DNA of 64,000 nt from Patiria miniata (taxonomy: Eukaryota > Echinodermata > Asteroidea > Valvatida > Asterinidae): contig NW_024037059.1 of NCBI RefSeq assembly GCF_015706575.1, positions 41,019,058-41,083,057 of the forward strand. The letters run 5' to 3'. The notes below the pieces were generated by a model. The model ran no database searches. It had not been told where the DNA came from and saw only the letters and a program-made list of their open reading frames with translations. The position numbers and the translations under genes are program-made. Shown here in pieces: positions 1-13,000 of this stretch. Within the stretch, counting starts at the first letter, position 1, and each line of letters starts with the position of its first letter.

Positions 1-1066
1 CAAAGAAAAAACATGCAAAGAAAAGGCAAATTGCAAAGTAATATATGACAAACATAACAGCGTGAAAATGTCTTGCAATAACAAACAAAAAAACAAAGCC
101 CCTAATCTACAGCAAAAAAAATGCAAAAGGCAGCAACTAATGTCTAACAGGGATTGTGCAAACTATGAAAACAAATTTACATTCTATAAGGTACTTTATC
201 ACACTTTGTTTCAACATTGGCTATATCCTATTACTTGAAGCCATTAAAATGAATAAGGCTAGGGCTACAGAAGGTCTGGATTCCTGTTGGTGGCTTGAAT
301 GTATGTATGGTAGCAAAGCAGGGAACCTGACTGAGCCACAGCCTGAATTCATGCACCCATGATCTCTGAAAATGCTAAATGTGAATAAACCCAATCAATT
401 CTTCAAGCTAATGCAAATAAAAATGTCAAGTTATCAAATTTTTGGAGGCAAACTCATCATTGGCATAATCGCAAGTTCCAGAAATCCCTCTTTATTTGCA
501 TTTTGCAAGAAGAATGGACAACCTTGTTAACAGGCATGCAACTGGGAAGTCACACAAAAAAGAGGATATTCACATTTTTCCAAGACTTTGTACAGTGTTT
601 TTCTATTTTCAATGGCACACATTGGAAGTGAAAAAAGAGGAAATCAGCTGATCCGAGGAAAAGTTGCATGCCTGTGTTAAGCAGCTAATAATCTAACAAA
701 AAAGCACAAATAATTTAACAAAAAAGCAAAAAATAGCGGTGAAAAAGAACTATGATTCATGTAATTTGACATACGCATCAAAGTTGATCTACTTGACAAT
801 GGTTGCATGAATGAGTATCTTTACGGAACCAGGCTACCACGATTGTGAAAACACTGGTTACTGGTTACCGACAGATGTTTGTATAACAATATACAGCGGG
901 GAACCAGGACTGGGACAATGACATCTTCAAATATTTCACATGCCAACCACTGTTAGCTGATGATTCTTGAATGAACTTGCTCTTCAGTGTAGCATACGGC
1001 GAAACTAAAAATACAAGCTTGACCCAAAATATTGCTTTGCATTGACGAAATAAACAAAAATTGTAC
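1..1066. other. left-edge intron of AHI1, no exon seen
   Basis: This AT-rich stretch lies downstream of the last AHI1 exon in the window. On the minus strand I see no exon-like open frame and nothing resembling an SH3 core. Positions 853-915 contain a phrase (TGGTTACCGACAG, then a GGAACCAGGAC-type motif) that recurs near 38240-38295, so it is probably a repeat fragment. Confidence 0.5.
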
Positions 1067-4000
1067 CATGACGGTGGCAAGTTTGGCTTTGACTCGCTCC
1101 ATTCGCAGCGTCTTCGTCGTATCCAACTCATCCTTGAGGTCTCGCTTGGCCTCAAACAGACTCACGAGGGCGTCCTCCGCCTTAGCAACACCGGGCCCTA
1201 CTTCCGTCTGCTCTTTGTCACCAGAGGCTGACTTAAGACCCAAGTCCAACCGGGCAACTAGGATTTCCCATCAGAAAAAAAAAGTATTCTTACAAATTTC
1301 ATTATAATTTCATTAAATTGCGACAAAATTAAATTGGTTTCAAAGAAATTCCTTATAATAAAAACCAGGGATAGTTGATGAAACAGCTCCAAATTCCTAA
1401 TTACACAACCCAAAATTGGCAAATCTGGGTACAGTAAAAGAAAATTTTTAAAAATCCCAAAATTTAGAGAAAACATTGGAAAATGAGTATTCAACATTTC
1501 TCTCTTTTCATGAAAAAAATTGTCGTATCTCTGCACATTTCAGACATTTTGTTGATATTTCAGTCTGTTGGTTTTTGAATAAAAAGCAACATTTATTATT
1601 TATTGACCGACCTTTGGCATCATAAATGTAGACCAGGACCGGATGTCCCTCCCCCCTGGAACAGAATGCTACCATGTGTTCACAGGGATGGTACGTGACG
1701 GCCATTACTGGGTACTTGTAACCTAGGCTGGAGTACACAGCGATTTGGTCTCCTGCACCAACAAAAAAAAACACAAAGTCAGAATGAAATTAGTCTACAT
1801 TTCTGAATCTCGTTATGATGTAAGTTTAAGATATATTGTCTATACTATCTTTTGAGTTTCGTACTGAAAAATATAATATTTTTGCTTCATCTGAAATTTT
1901 TCCAACGACACAAATTCGGCGCACGATAAATAAATGGAATAATAACTTTACAAAATTTCTAATCATTTGCGGCCCAACATATCAATAATGGAGGGACTTG
2001 AACCAGTCTATTTGAAGGGCAAATCAGACCCCAAAAGCAACAAAAATTAATGCTAATTTTTCCCAAGGGTTGCAGAAGCCTCAGCTAGAATATAAAGTTG
2101 GTAGTTCGTAAAAATAAATCAAAACAAATGAGAACTTTGTTAAGAGAATTTGTTTTGTTTTTTAAGAGTACAGAAAATGCGAACTTCGAGACTTACAAAA
2201 TCCTACGAAACAAGCCTAACGAATTGTGTAGACAGACTAACTTGAGCCTGCACTGACCTGTGTCTGTGTTCCAGACATAAGCCTGTCGGTCCTCACTCCC
2301 TGAGATGACAAACGATCCACATTCAGTCATCGTGCTCCGGACATGCTCACGGAAATTCAAAGCACCAAGATATCGCTGCATGACGGTGAACCTAAACAGA
2401 TACAAAAACCAAAAATGAACTGAAATAGTAGAACAAACGAAATTTGACCAGTTAATATTAGTTGCGAGTACCCTTATAAGCCCACAGCAAGACAATCCCT
2501 GGTTTAAAGACAAAAATAACTCATCTTTTACTTTTGAAGTTATAAATACTTTCGAAAAAGAAACCATTTTACAGGATAGAAGAGCAAAATCGAACATTTT
2601 GACACAGTGACTGAGTTTTTTGCAATTTGTGGGCATTATTTCAATATTATTTCATTATTTCAATGCAACTCCAACAATAGCCTAATGCAATGTACTTAAA
2701 TCAAATATCTAATTTTGATCAAATTTCTTGTGACCCCAACTTACAATCTTAGGTCCATCATGCGTAGGTTGTTGTCTCGTCCATGGATGAGCAGTCGACG
2801 GCCGCTTGGGTGGACCTCAAGACTGTTGATGGTGACTCCTTCCAGCTCCTTCTCATTGATGACTTTCTCTACTGACCACCTGTCCGGAGAACCTGCCAAA
2901 GATTGCAATAAAAATGTCAGCACTATGTCCTAGACATAAAGAAAATATCCACAAGCATTCAGTGTGCATGTATTATGTATTGAAATAGCAGAACTACGTA
3001 CAGACATTCCCCTGTACAGAATAGACTCTTCCTATTCAGAAACCATCTTGGAGGTTCATGTAATTCAGTTATAAAAATATTTTAATTATTTAAAACTTTA
3101 AGGAAAGGGCAGAACACTGCATGGCACAGCACCATTCTTTGGACAAAAACACACAAACTCAGGCACACTACAAAAATGGCGCTGCGGTATGTTTTTATAT
3201 TTCCATCAAGGCAACGATATGTACAAATCACACAGTGTAGGCCTACACATTTTTCACATTGCAAAGTCTGTACAAAATGCAAGAAAACTTTTTAAATTTT
3301 GTGAAACTTTTGATGCATGGGGTGACTTCATGATAACATTTATACAGCTGTATGGATGAATCTCATTTTTAAAAGGTCATGACGTCATGCACAACAATTT
3401 GCCAAAATATTTGAAGTACATGGCAGTAAATCTAGCAGCAACATGTACATCTATAATTACCAACACAATTTTGTACCTTCAGCCAAGTAAAAACACTACA
3501 ATGCCATAACCTTATTTCATTGGTTGAAAAAAAAAAACCTAAATAATTTTATTGAATTTGTGCATAAGCTAAAGAGGGCACTGTTTTCCTAACAATTAGG
3601 GGCTTCAAATTCACAGCCAAGTTCAGGCGAGGGCAATTAGTCGACTAGTGGTTGGGTTTGTGACGTATATTACGCCTGCGCACAAATAGCAACGTAGCAA
3701 CTTAATAGCAACTTAGTCCAATCATTCTACATTCGAGCGAACCTAGTCGAACAATGGTGAACTATCCGCTCCGTTCACAAGTACCCCCTCACCGGCAAAG
3801 AAAGTACAGTTAGGGGTGACCAAACGACGCTATCTTGCCTGACTGCAACATTTTGCTACGTAGCGCGGCCGCACAGCGTGTACATAGTACAAATCCCCTG
3901 GTGTACATGCGTCACACACAAGGAAAGGTGCGCGCGCGTCAAACAGCGAAATGTTTGTGTCCCGCCCATGGGACGTCGTTGATAGGTAAAAGGAGCCCTC

Positions 4001-7000
4001 TTTTGTTGGCACACGGAGCCCATAGTTCACGCCCAAACTTGCTCAACAGAGAATTTATGCACAGATTCAATTGATGGCAGTAAGAACACCAGCGTGCTTT
4101 GCATGAGAAGAATGAAAAACAATGATTTATACATGATAGTGTAAACAGAAATCCTAGTCTACAATTCTTTTTCAACAGTCACAAAACAGTGCACAGCAAT
4201 TTGCGACTTTTAATAAATTCAACAAGTTTCTGGATGAATTGCTTGAAAAATATGTTTGTTTTTTTTCATTTTTGAAATTCCTACGCAGGTGATGACAAGA
4301 AACAAGTCTACAATGCGTCATGGCTCTTCTACATGTTGACAAAATCACTTTGGCAGATTTTCGGCCAAGCAGAAAACATGACATGTTATCTGTACCTGTC
4401 TCCTTTAAAATCCCACTGGGTTTTTGTTCGAGTTGCTTTGGTCTTGCCCCTGTGTTCCCCACCGATTCGCTGGTCGATCCAAATTTCACTTGCCGGTCTA
4501 AGTAACAACACGGCTAGAACTGTCAAGCTTAGGTTTTGTACCCAGACACACATCAAGAAATTATCACTCAAGTTTCTTCTTTGGTACTTACCCACAACCT
4601 CACAAATATTTTGCCAAATTCTTGGTTTGATTAAAGCGAATAATGACATTGGTCTTAATAATAAAGACGTCAGGCCCATCAATATTCAAAAGCTTCTTTA
4701 CATCATACAAGTTCAACTGTTTCAACAGAGTAACTTCTACTAGGTTCGTTAGGGGTAATTAGCTTAAGTAATCTTTTGTATCATAGAACAAAGGGGTTTA
4801 TACAAATAAAGGATAGTTAAATCACTGAGGTCATGTTAAGGTCAAAGGTCATTACCAACCTGAGGTTGCAGCTTTGGCCATAACAGCTGCATTCCACTTG
4901 ATGATGACTCCGACGCTGTCGCCCGAGAACATGGTCTTGCCGTCCCGCGAGAAACAGAGGCAGTTGACGAAGCCTTTGTGTCCCTCCAACTCTTGAAGCA
5001 GCTGTGCATGTACAATTAAATGAATATAAAAAATGAAACACTTGTGAAGACTTGGGGGACTTGCGAGGACTTGTGCTGACTTGTGAGGACTTGTCCAGAC
5101 TTGTGATTACTTTTGAAGGAAATGTGAGGACTATTGAGGATGTATGGGGGATTGTCAGGACTTGTGGGGACTTGTGAGGCTTGTGGGGACTAGTGAGGTA
5201 TTATGAGAGCTTGTAAAGACTTGCGAGGACACGATGTGATTTGTGAGGACTTGTGGGGACTTGTGATGACTTTTGAGAACTTGTGAAGATTAGTGAGAAC
5301 TTGTGAGGGCTTGTAAAGACCCTTTGAGGACTTGATAAAACTTGTGAGGACTTGTGGAGACTATGGGGATTTGTGTGAACTTGTGATGACTTTGGAGGAC
5401 TTGTGAGCATTTGTGAGGACCTCTGGTACTTGTGAGGTCTTCTGGGGACTTATGAGGACCTCTGGTCCACACTGCAACTCACCTCTCCAGTCTGCGAGTC
5501 GTTCTTCAAGTTCCAGACTCTAACCACATGATCATATCCACCGCTGACCACCAGATGATCAGCCTGGGGATGGAACTTGGCCGTATAGACAAACGCTGGA
5601 TGAGGAAAGACCTTCTCAGCAGCACTGTCGGGAGTCTCGAGGTTCCAGATACGTGCTGTGCCGTCTGACGACGCCGTCAAGATCTGAATGTCGTTGGCTG
5701 CCCAACAGATGTCGTAGATTAAGCTGTAGTGGCCGGGAAACTGGCACTTGAATCGTCCGGAGGGGATCTGTTCATAGTCAAAACGGTTCCAATTTTGGAA
5801 TGTGTTATCCAGCTTCTTTTGTTCAAAGAAAAGCATGAATTCTGAGTGAAAAAGTATTTTTAAAATGAAGACTTACCTCAAAGACCAGTATTGGGTAGCC
5901 TTCTCTGTCTTTGCATCCACAGGCCAAAAACCTGGAATAGGAATTGTGAAGTAATAATCAAAATAAGGTGACAATTAATAATCCATCGGAATCTATTTAA
6001 TAGCTGTTAAAGATTTTTTAAAATAATTTTAAGAATATTTAGGACAGTTGTTTGAGCTCATAGGTGATCAGTCTTCTGCGACATCTGCAAAATGCATTTG
6101 TTATTGTCAACAATATCAGAGATTCTTTAATTTTATTCTTTTTTGGGGGCCGATATAAGCAAGAGTTGAATAAAACAATATTTTTTTTACACCAACGTTG
6201 TTCTCCCATTGGAATATAAATAAAATCTTGGCAGTATAACAAAGGGGATTAAGCCTAGCTACAGCAACCAAAAACAATGCAAACAACGATTCATACTACC
6301 TCCCACTGGGTGAAAACTTCAGCACAAAGCATCCTTTCTTGTCTCCGGCCAAAGTCAGACTGAGTTTGTTTGGGATGCGACACATCTGACCAGGAAGGCG
6401 TGTCCAGTTGGTGGGGGCTTTCGTGTCTTTACTAAAAAAAAAAAAAAGCAGCACACACAAAAAAAAGCTTACAGACTTTTCTTGCCATCAAATTCTGTAA
6501 AAAGAAAAAAAAAAATCCACTAGATTTTATTTACCTGCCTCCCTATTTGATAGGATTTTCTTTCTTGACAATAAGCTAAGAACTACAAAAAAAATCAATA
6601 CATGTTATTAAAATCCTAGTTTACTAAGCTAAATATTTTGGCTTATGCAATTTACTTGCTAAGTAAGAACCAACGGAGAACCACTACATACTTAATATTC
6701 ACTCTATGACATCTTGGCAGGTAACCTATTTTTAAGCAAACTTGTTTTCTCCATCCAATATAGACAATAAAGAAATGCCTGTAGGCAGACAGAATACTCA
6801 CTTTAATTTAGTTCCCCAGTTGATGGATTTCTTCAGTTCACTGTACGTCATCTTTCCTTGCTCCTTTTCAGATAAAACAGAGAAATTGTCTTATGATACT
6901 AGATTATGTAGCTCTTAAAACAATTAAGAATTCATAACAAAATTTTGTGAACAATTACAAAGAAAGTGTCTACTCCATTACGACACAGAAGAAAAAGATT

Positions 7001-10000
7001 TGCCCTCCGCGAGGGCGCTCTGTGCAAAGTGTCTATTGAATACATGCTAAGCTACATGCTAAGCTATTCTATTTCTTACTTTCTGTGTGGCAAAGAGGGA
7101 CCTGACTGCGGGCTCAACCTTGTCTGGTGTCTTGACTGCTTTAACTGTTGCATACAAGGTAGAGGGGTAGGGCTGCCGACTAATGTTCAGCCACCACTGG
7201 TACACCTGTTACCAACAACAAAAAATTGTTTGGAATACAACTTTTTTTACAACTAACATTTTCTGATATTTTCTTTTGTCAACAAAACATACTATGCTTT
7301 TTAAATGACTTGGTTCAAACGCTTTGGCACCATGAATTGCACAAAAAATGGCCTGAGTTCTTACATCAAGTTGTCCTGGTTTTGCCTTGAAGCTGAATGG
7401 AGGGTGGAACAGCTGAAGGCGAACTTTCTTGTCAGTGTTTGGAACACTGTTGGCACCAACAACCTGAAGAAAAAAACACAGTAAACTAAGAATGTTGAAG
7501 ATTAGACAAGAAATAAGTACATATTACACAGACCTCATTTTACAATTTAAAAAAGTAAACCTAAACGTAACTTAACAAATTCTGGTAAAATTGTTAAAAT
7601 AACCCAGAACTATTTTTAGAATGGCCTGACCTTGAGAAACGCCCAGGCTATCCTGTGCCATCCTCCATCTCCTTTCAACATCTTGGTTTTGGTAGCGGCG
7701 ACGTTCATGCTGACAAAATCAAGGATCTATCTCACACACAAAAATACAACAGTAATCAAAAAACAAGAATTATTTCAGTGCATTCTAAACTATACCTTCC
7801 CTTCTCATCCCAATTCAAAACCAGGGCCTAATTTCATGGCGCTGCTTAACAGTTAGCAGGAAAGATGTGCTTACAATAGCAGAAAATCGTTCTAACCTTA
7901 AGTACTATTTCACGGCGTGGATGTGCTGACGGTTGCGCGCGCATATGAAATTTCTATTCTACGTCACTGATTTAAGCAACATTTTCCTCTGGGGTTAAGC
8001 GTGCTTTTGCTGTGCTTATGCTTACGGTCTCCATGAAATAGACAGAGGCTTAGTTAGCAGAAAATCGTGTGCTTAGCAGCACCATTAAATTGGGCCCAGG
8101 GGCCAATGCGCTGCCAAACAGAAACTATTGCTTAGTAAATTTCTATGCTAAGCAGAAATCAGCTGAGTACCAGTCACAAGCAGTATGAATCCCGTGACAT
8201 TTTGGCTGGTAACCTGCTTTTGCTAAGCAGATATTTTCTGCGCTTAGCGACATTTCTGTGCTTATCAGTTTCAGTAAATTAAGGCTGTGTCCCAAATTAC
8301 TTGGCTACGGCTGGAATTACACATGTGCCTATGGAAGCGGCTACATCCACTACCCATAGACCTGTGTGTGGTTTTCGTAAATTTGGTAAGCAATATTTTG
8401 CCGGTTAGAAAGCTCATGACATTGGGCCAATTATATCAGGATTAGATGAGAAATGGATAAGTTAATATATTGCGTACCTCAAAAAAGATGATAGCCTTAG
8501 GTGCCGTTTCTTCAGACTGGATGAGGTAGTTATAACTCTCGTTGAAGATGAGTTGTTCATCCCAGCAAGGTATTATAGACCTGTTGGAAGAAAGGATTAT
8601 AATTATGAACATTAATTTTCTTTCAAATCAATTTACTATTGGTAATTAAAATTCTTATTAATAACATTTGCTCAGAGGTAAATTTTCAATTTCAATACTT
8701 TGGTATTAAAGCTGCATTCTCCGTGCTATTTTCGAGCTTCCTCCCAAAATATAGATTCCTTTTCCAAATTGCCATTTTTTTTAGCAATACAAGTTATTCA
8801 CTTTTGCATGAGACATAATTATATGGAAAAAGTTGGCCCATGTTTAGTTGTTGAATTCTTTAATTTTTTGTCAAGTGCCGTAATTCAAAATGTCAACAAA
8901 ACCAGGAATTCAGGTAGAAAAGTGGGAAGCAGACCGCCTATTATTCAACATTGTGGGTCAACCTCTAGTTGGATGGGAGCTCTTGGAATTGTTCTTCATC
9001 AATATCTTCTCGACTTACTTTCTTTTCTTGAAGTCGTAGGGTTGGGTAAGTACTGGCAAGATGTAGTCCACTTTGTCGTTTTGGTTCTCATAGTATGACG
9101 TCACAGCACGATCACTACACAATGAACAAAAAATCATCATCTTGACTTCAAATAGCAATACCCTAAAACTTACTTGATTAAATAAAATAAATTTTATTAA
9201 ATTTCGTTTTTCAAATTCAGTCCAAGTTTTCAAATTCTAGTGTCAAAAAAGAGAAAAACGATCAAAATGACTTCAATAATATAAAGATACGAAAATTAAT
9301 TCTTGAACTGATTCAGTAACAAAATTCTACAACCAAATTAATTAATGTTAACACAAAATTCTCATGTCAATATTCTCTCTCGACAATCTTCATCGTTTTA
9401 CTGTCGCATAGTATGAAATTGGAACGTACAGTTTTGATTTCTTGAAGTAAGCCCCGGTGTCCATATCAATGATGTGCACCCTGACCAGCGGGTGGGCGAT
9501 GTAAAGGTCAGTCTTGAGCCGATCACTACGGTGGACGGTCACTCCAAACACTCGGCCGTCGTCCTTGGGTTGTTTCTTGCGTTTCTTCTTCTTCGTGCTT
9601 TTGCTGCCTTCAGCTTCTTCATTTTCGTTGGTGTCGGGTTTGTCGTCTTCAGATGCTGTGAATAAATAATCAATCACTAATGTTAAAACAAATTACATTG
9701 TAAATATTTTTGGTTCCAGAGAGCCAGCCAAGTGTCATCTTTGTACCTATCTGACTCAACATCTCACCGACGGACTGGCACTTGTGAGCCGGGCAGTGCT
9801 ATCATATAGGATTACCCTGTAATGAGTGGGCTAAATCAGACCCAGTCAATAGCCATTCTGAATCAATTACATAGAACTTTCTTCGTTCTGGGACCAGATT
9901 AATTAAGCTGGCATTATAATGTTATAATATATGCTTAGTTTTTCTCAAAGAAACTAGTTTAATCGCAGTGATTTTTGTAATGGTTGAAAGAAATTCTGGG

Positions 10001-13000
10001 AATAAATTCTGCAAACATTTGTCTATCAAGATTATTCCTTGCAAGCTTAAGAATGCAAGTCCTAGGAAGCGAATGAAAACCACGACAAATCTTTGAGTTA
10101 TGACCATGCATCTTGTTAAGTATACAAGTTTTAAACAGAAATGTAAAGAATATGCACCAAAGATGGATCCATCCCTTCCAGGCCATACTTATAAATACTT
10201 GGCCAAACATTTTCTTAAAACAAATTTTCTCCAAACTTTTCAAAGTTCTACTCAGAAACGTTGGTAGGCCTTTCACTTTACTTCTAGAAAATAACAAAAA
10301 AGTGGGAATTAACCTGTCTTCTTTTTCTTCTTCTTCTTTCTGGCAACTTTCGTGTTTTCCTCGTTTCCTTCCTCAGTGATCTCCTTCACCGGTTCCCCGC
10401 TATCCGCCTCATCATCTTCTGTTGGACTCCACACAGCTTCCTCATTCTCTTTGTCCTCCTCCTGCTGGGTTACCGACTTCTTTTTCCTGCGTACTTTTTT
10501 GGGTGTGTCCTCCAGTTCTTGCATTGTTAAAGGGCCACTGCAACAAATACAACAAAACTTTGTTTAATTCATTCATATAATTATATTTACAGGCTTGCTT
10601 TTGTATTTTTGAAGGGAGAAACCACTTTAAAATTGCACATTGCACTTGTTCTTGCAAGATTTTAAAATTATAAAAACAAACATTGAAAGCCTCACCTGTC
10701 CATAATGTCACTTGACTCAGCCTTTTTCTTCTTCTTTTTCAACTTCTTAGGGCTCTCAGCCTGGGTGTCTTTTTCCTCATCGTCCACGAATCCTTTGTTC
10801 TCCACCCCCTTTTTGGGCGGGGGCTTCCGTCCCTTCTCATTGGTCAGGTTCTTGTGGAAGCGGGGACTGTCGCTTCCGTCGTAGGTGTTGGCCAAGATGG
10901 AGGGATCTTCAGATGGGTCGGTGTCCTTGCGGAGATCGGCACCTTGCTTCAACGACTCCAACTGCAAAAGAGAAACAACACAAAACTGATTCACAAGGAA
11001 TGGTAACGATTACGAATACGTCTTAGTATAATCAACTGAAGTGTCTAAAATTGAGTTACTTGTGTTTAAAGACAGATTTCATCAAATAAATAGGTGAATT
11101 CAAGAGATTGATAGGTGAAGGGTAAACTTACCACAGAATCTGTTGTCTGGGATTTGCCTTTCTTCCCTTTCTTCTTTCCTGACTTTCTTTTCTCACTGAA
11201 AAGAAGTGTTACAAAACAAAAACCTCTCTAACATAGACCATGACAAACTGGCCCCCCCCCAAACAAAAAATCAAGTTGCAGCAATAAAATGAAGTTGTTA
11301 ATGTAGGTAGATTGTACAGATTTAAAAAACTTTTTAGAGGGATGGGGATGAGGGGGTAACTGCGTTTCACCTGTTGTCCCTCGTCTTGATCAACGTCTGA
11401 TATATGTGAACAATGAAAATGTTATTGAAATCGGAGACGATTTTAGAAATTGTGACATCATTTCGATCAGAAATGTGGACTAAGTTTCTGAAGAACTACC
11501 AGAAGGCACCCGCTGAATGGTCAGAATCTCGAGGTCAAGACACAGTCTTGTTTTGCATATTAATCACCGAGTCTGCTTGCATATCATACACCCTTCAAGT
11601 GCAAGAAGATATTCTAGACTCCGGGGGGGGGGGGGGGGGGGGGGGTGGATAGCATAAGGAACATTTCTTACTCTGTCGTCTGCTGCATGGCTGCCTGCAA
11701 AAGCTTGTCAAAGCTGGTTTCATTTGTTGCATTCTGATCAGACTGAGGAGCTAGAAACGTGAAAAAAAAAATTAATCCAATAAAATTAATCTATTCAAAT
11801 GAAAGAATTTCCCAAATACTATGACTCTGTGTGAATTTATACTTCATTCTAGAAGCTGTATCAGATAACTCCTTTCAATTGTAAATAAATCTAAATAAGA
11901 ATTAAGAACAAAAATTTAATCTGGAGGTTGTCATGCACTTACACAGAGGTCTTTCATCATCATCTTCAGTCTTGGGCAGCCTTCTTGATTTCTTCTTCAC
12001 TTTTCCTGAATATATCACATCATCGTGAGTTATAAAATGTTAGATTAAGTTACATCTTGAAACATTTTGTAATATTTTAGTTCATAACCATGTAAAAATT
12101 TTTTTTTAAAGAAATCAGTTTCTCATCCCTGCCCGCTATCATTTTCCTGCCCTTTTTTTATTCATACATTTGCAAAAGGGCCTATACTACTGCCTTTTTT
12201 TTCTTCAAAATATTGTGTCAAGATGTTGATTTATTTGTTTCCAACAAAATCGTAGCATGTAGAATGAGAGCCTGGGCGATGTATCGTGAGTACGCACAGC
12301 TCGCTGAATCGCAAGGCACAAACTGCGCAAACTTGATTTCTACCCCAAGAAACAATTCAAAATTGCAAAACGGGTGTTATTAGAAAGAATTGAGAAAAGT
12401 CTGCTTTTATTGTAAAGGTGATTTTTGAGCAATAAAAAACATTTTGGACTCTAATTTGATCAAAATAAAACAGGGGCCCTACACTACACAATTGCCCTAA
12501 AAAAAAGAGTAAAAATCCGGAACTAGGGTTAGGAAAAACGACTGAACATGCTGTATTTAAACATATTAGGCCTACTGTTAAACATTTAAAAAAAAAATTA
12601 ACAATACAATGCTTAAAAATAATCAGATATGCTTAGTATTATAATCAGATCAGCAGACAGGCCTATGCTAGCGCTAGGAATGCCATAATGCTGTCACGCC
12701 CCAACTATCGCATCGGTCCCAACTATAGTTGGGACTGTCCCAACTATAGTGCGGCAGTTGGGTCGGCCCAACTATAGTTGGGACGGGAGTTGCGCCGGAT
12801 GCTTCATGCTTGATAGATCTTGTTGGATTAAATGTTCCGCGGCGCTGGCACCGTGTATTCGTCGTGCATGCATGCCGCGCCGCAAGGCTGGCCGGTCACG
12901 TGGTACTGCCTAGTTGGACGAGTTGTCCAGCTGCTGGGTTTTATTATCCAGCAACATTTTGCAAAATTCAAAGATTGCCATGGCCAGCCAACTATAGATG

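Noticed and set aside
1..1066. Expected SH3 exon of AHI1
   Set aside because: I scanned the minus strand for an SH3-like core with splice sites and saw none; it should lie outside the window.
4172..4743. Overlapping open frames of 98-136 codons on both strands in an AHI1 intron
   Set aside because: No splice or family support; they lie between confirmed AHI1 exons and overlap each other in opposite orientation.
5041..5470. Regular short direct repeats resembling a repeat-spacer array
   Set aside because: The units are contiguous and degenerate with no unique spacers, and they sit inside an animal gene intron; this is a minisatellite, not CRISPR.
8700..9098. 132-codon plus-strand frame
   Set aside because: Runs antisense across the true AHI1 exon 9019-9114 and intron; no support on the plus strand.
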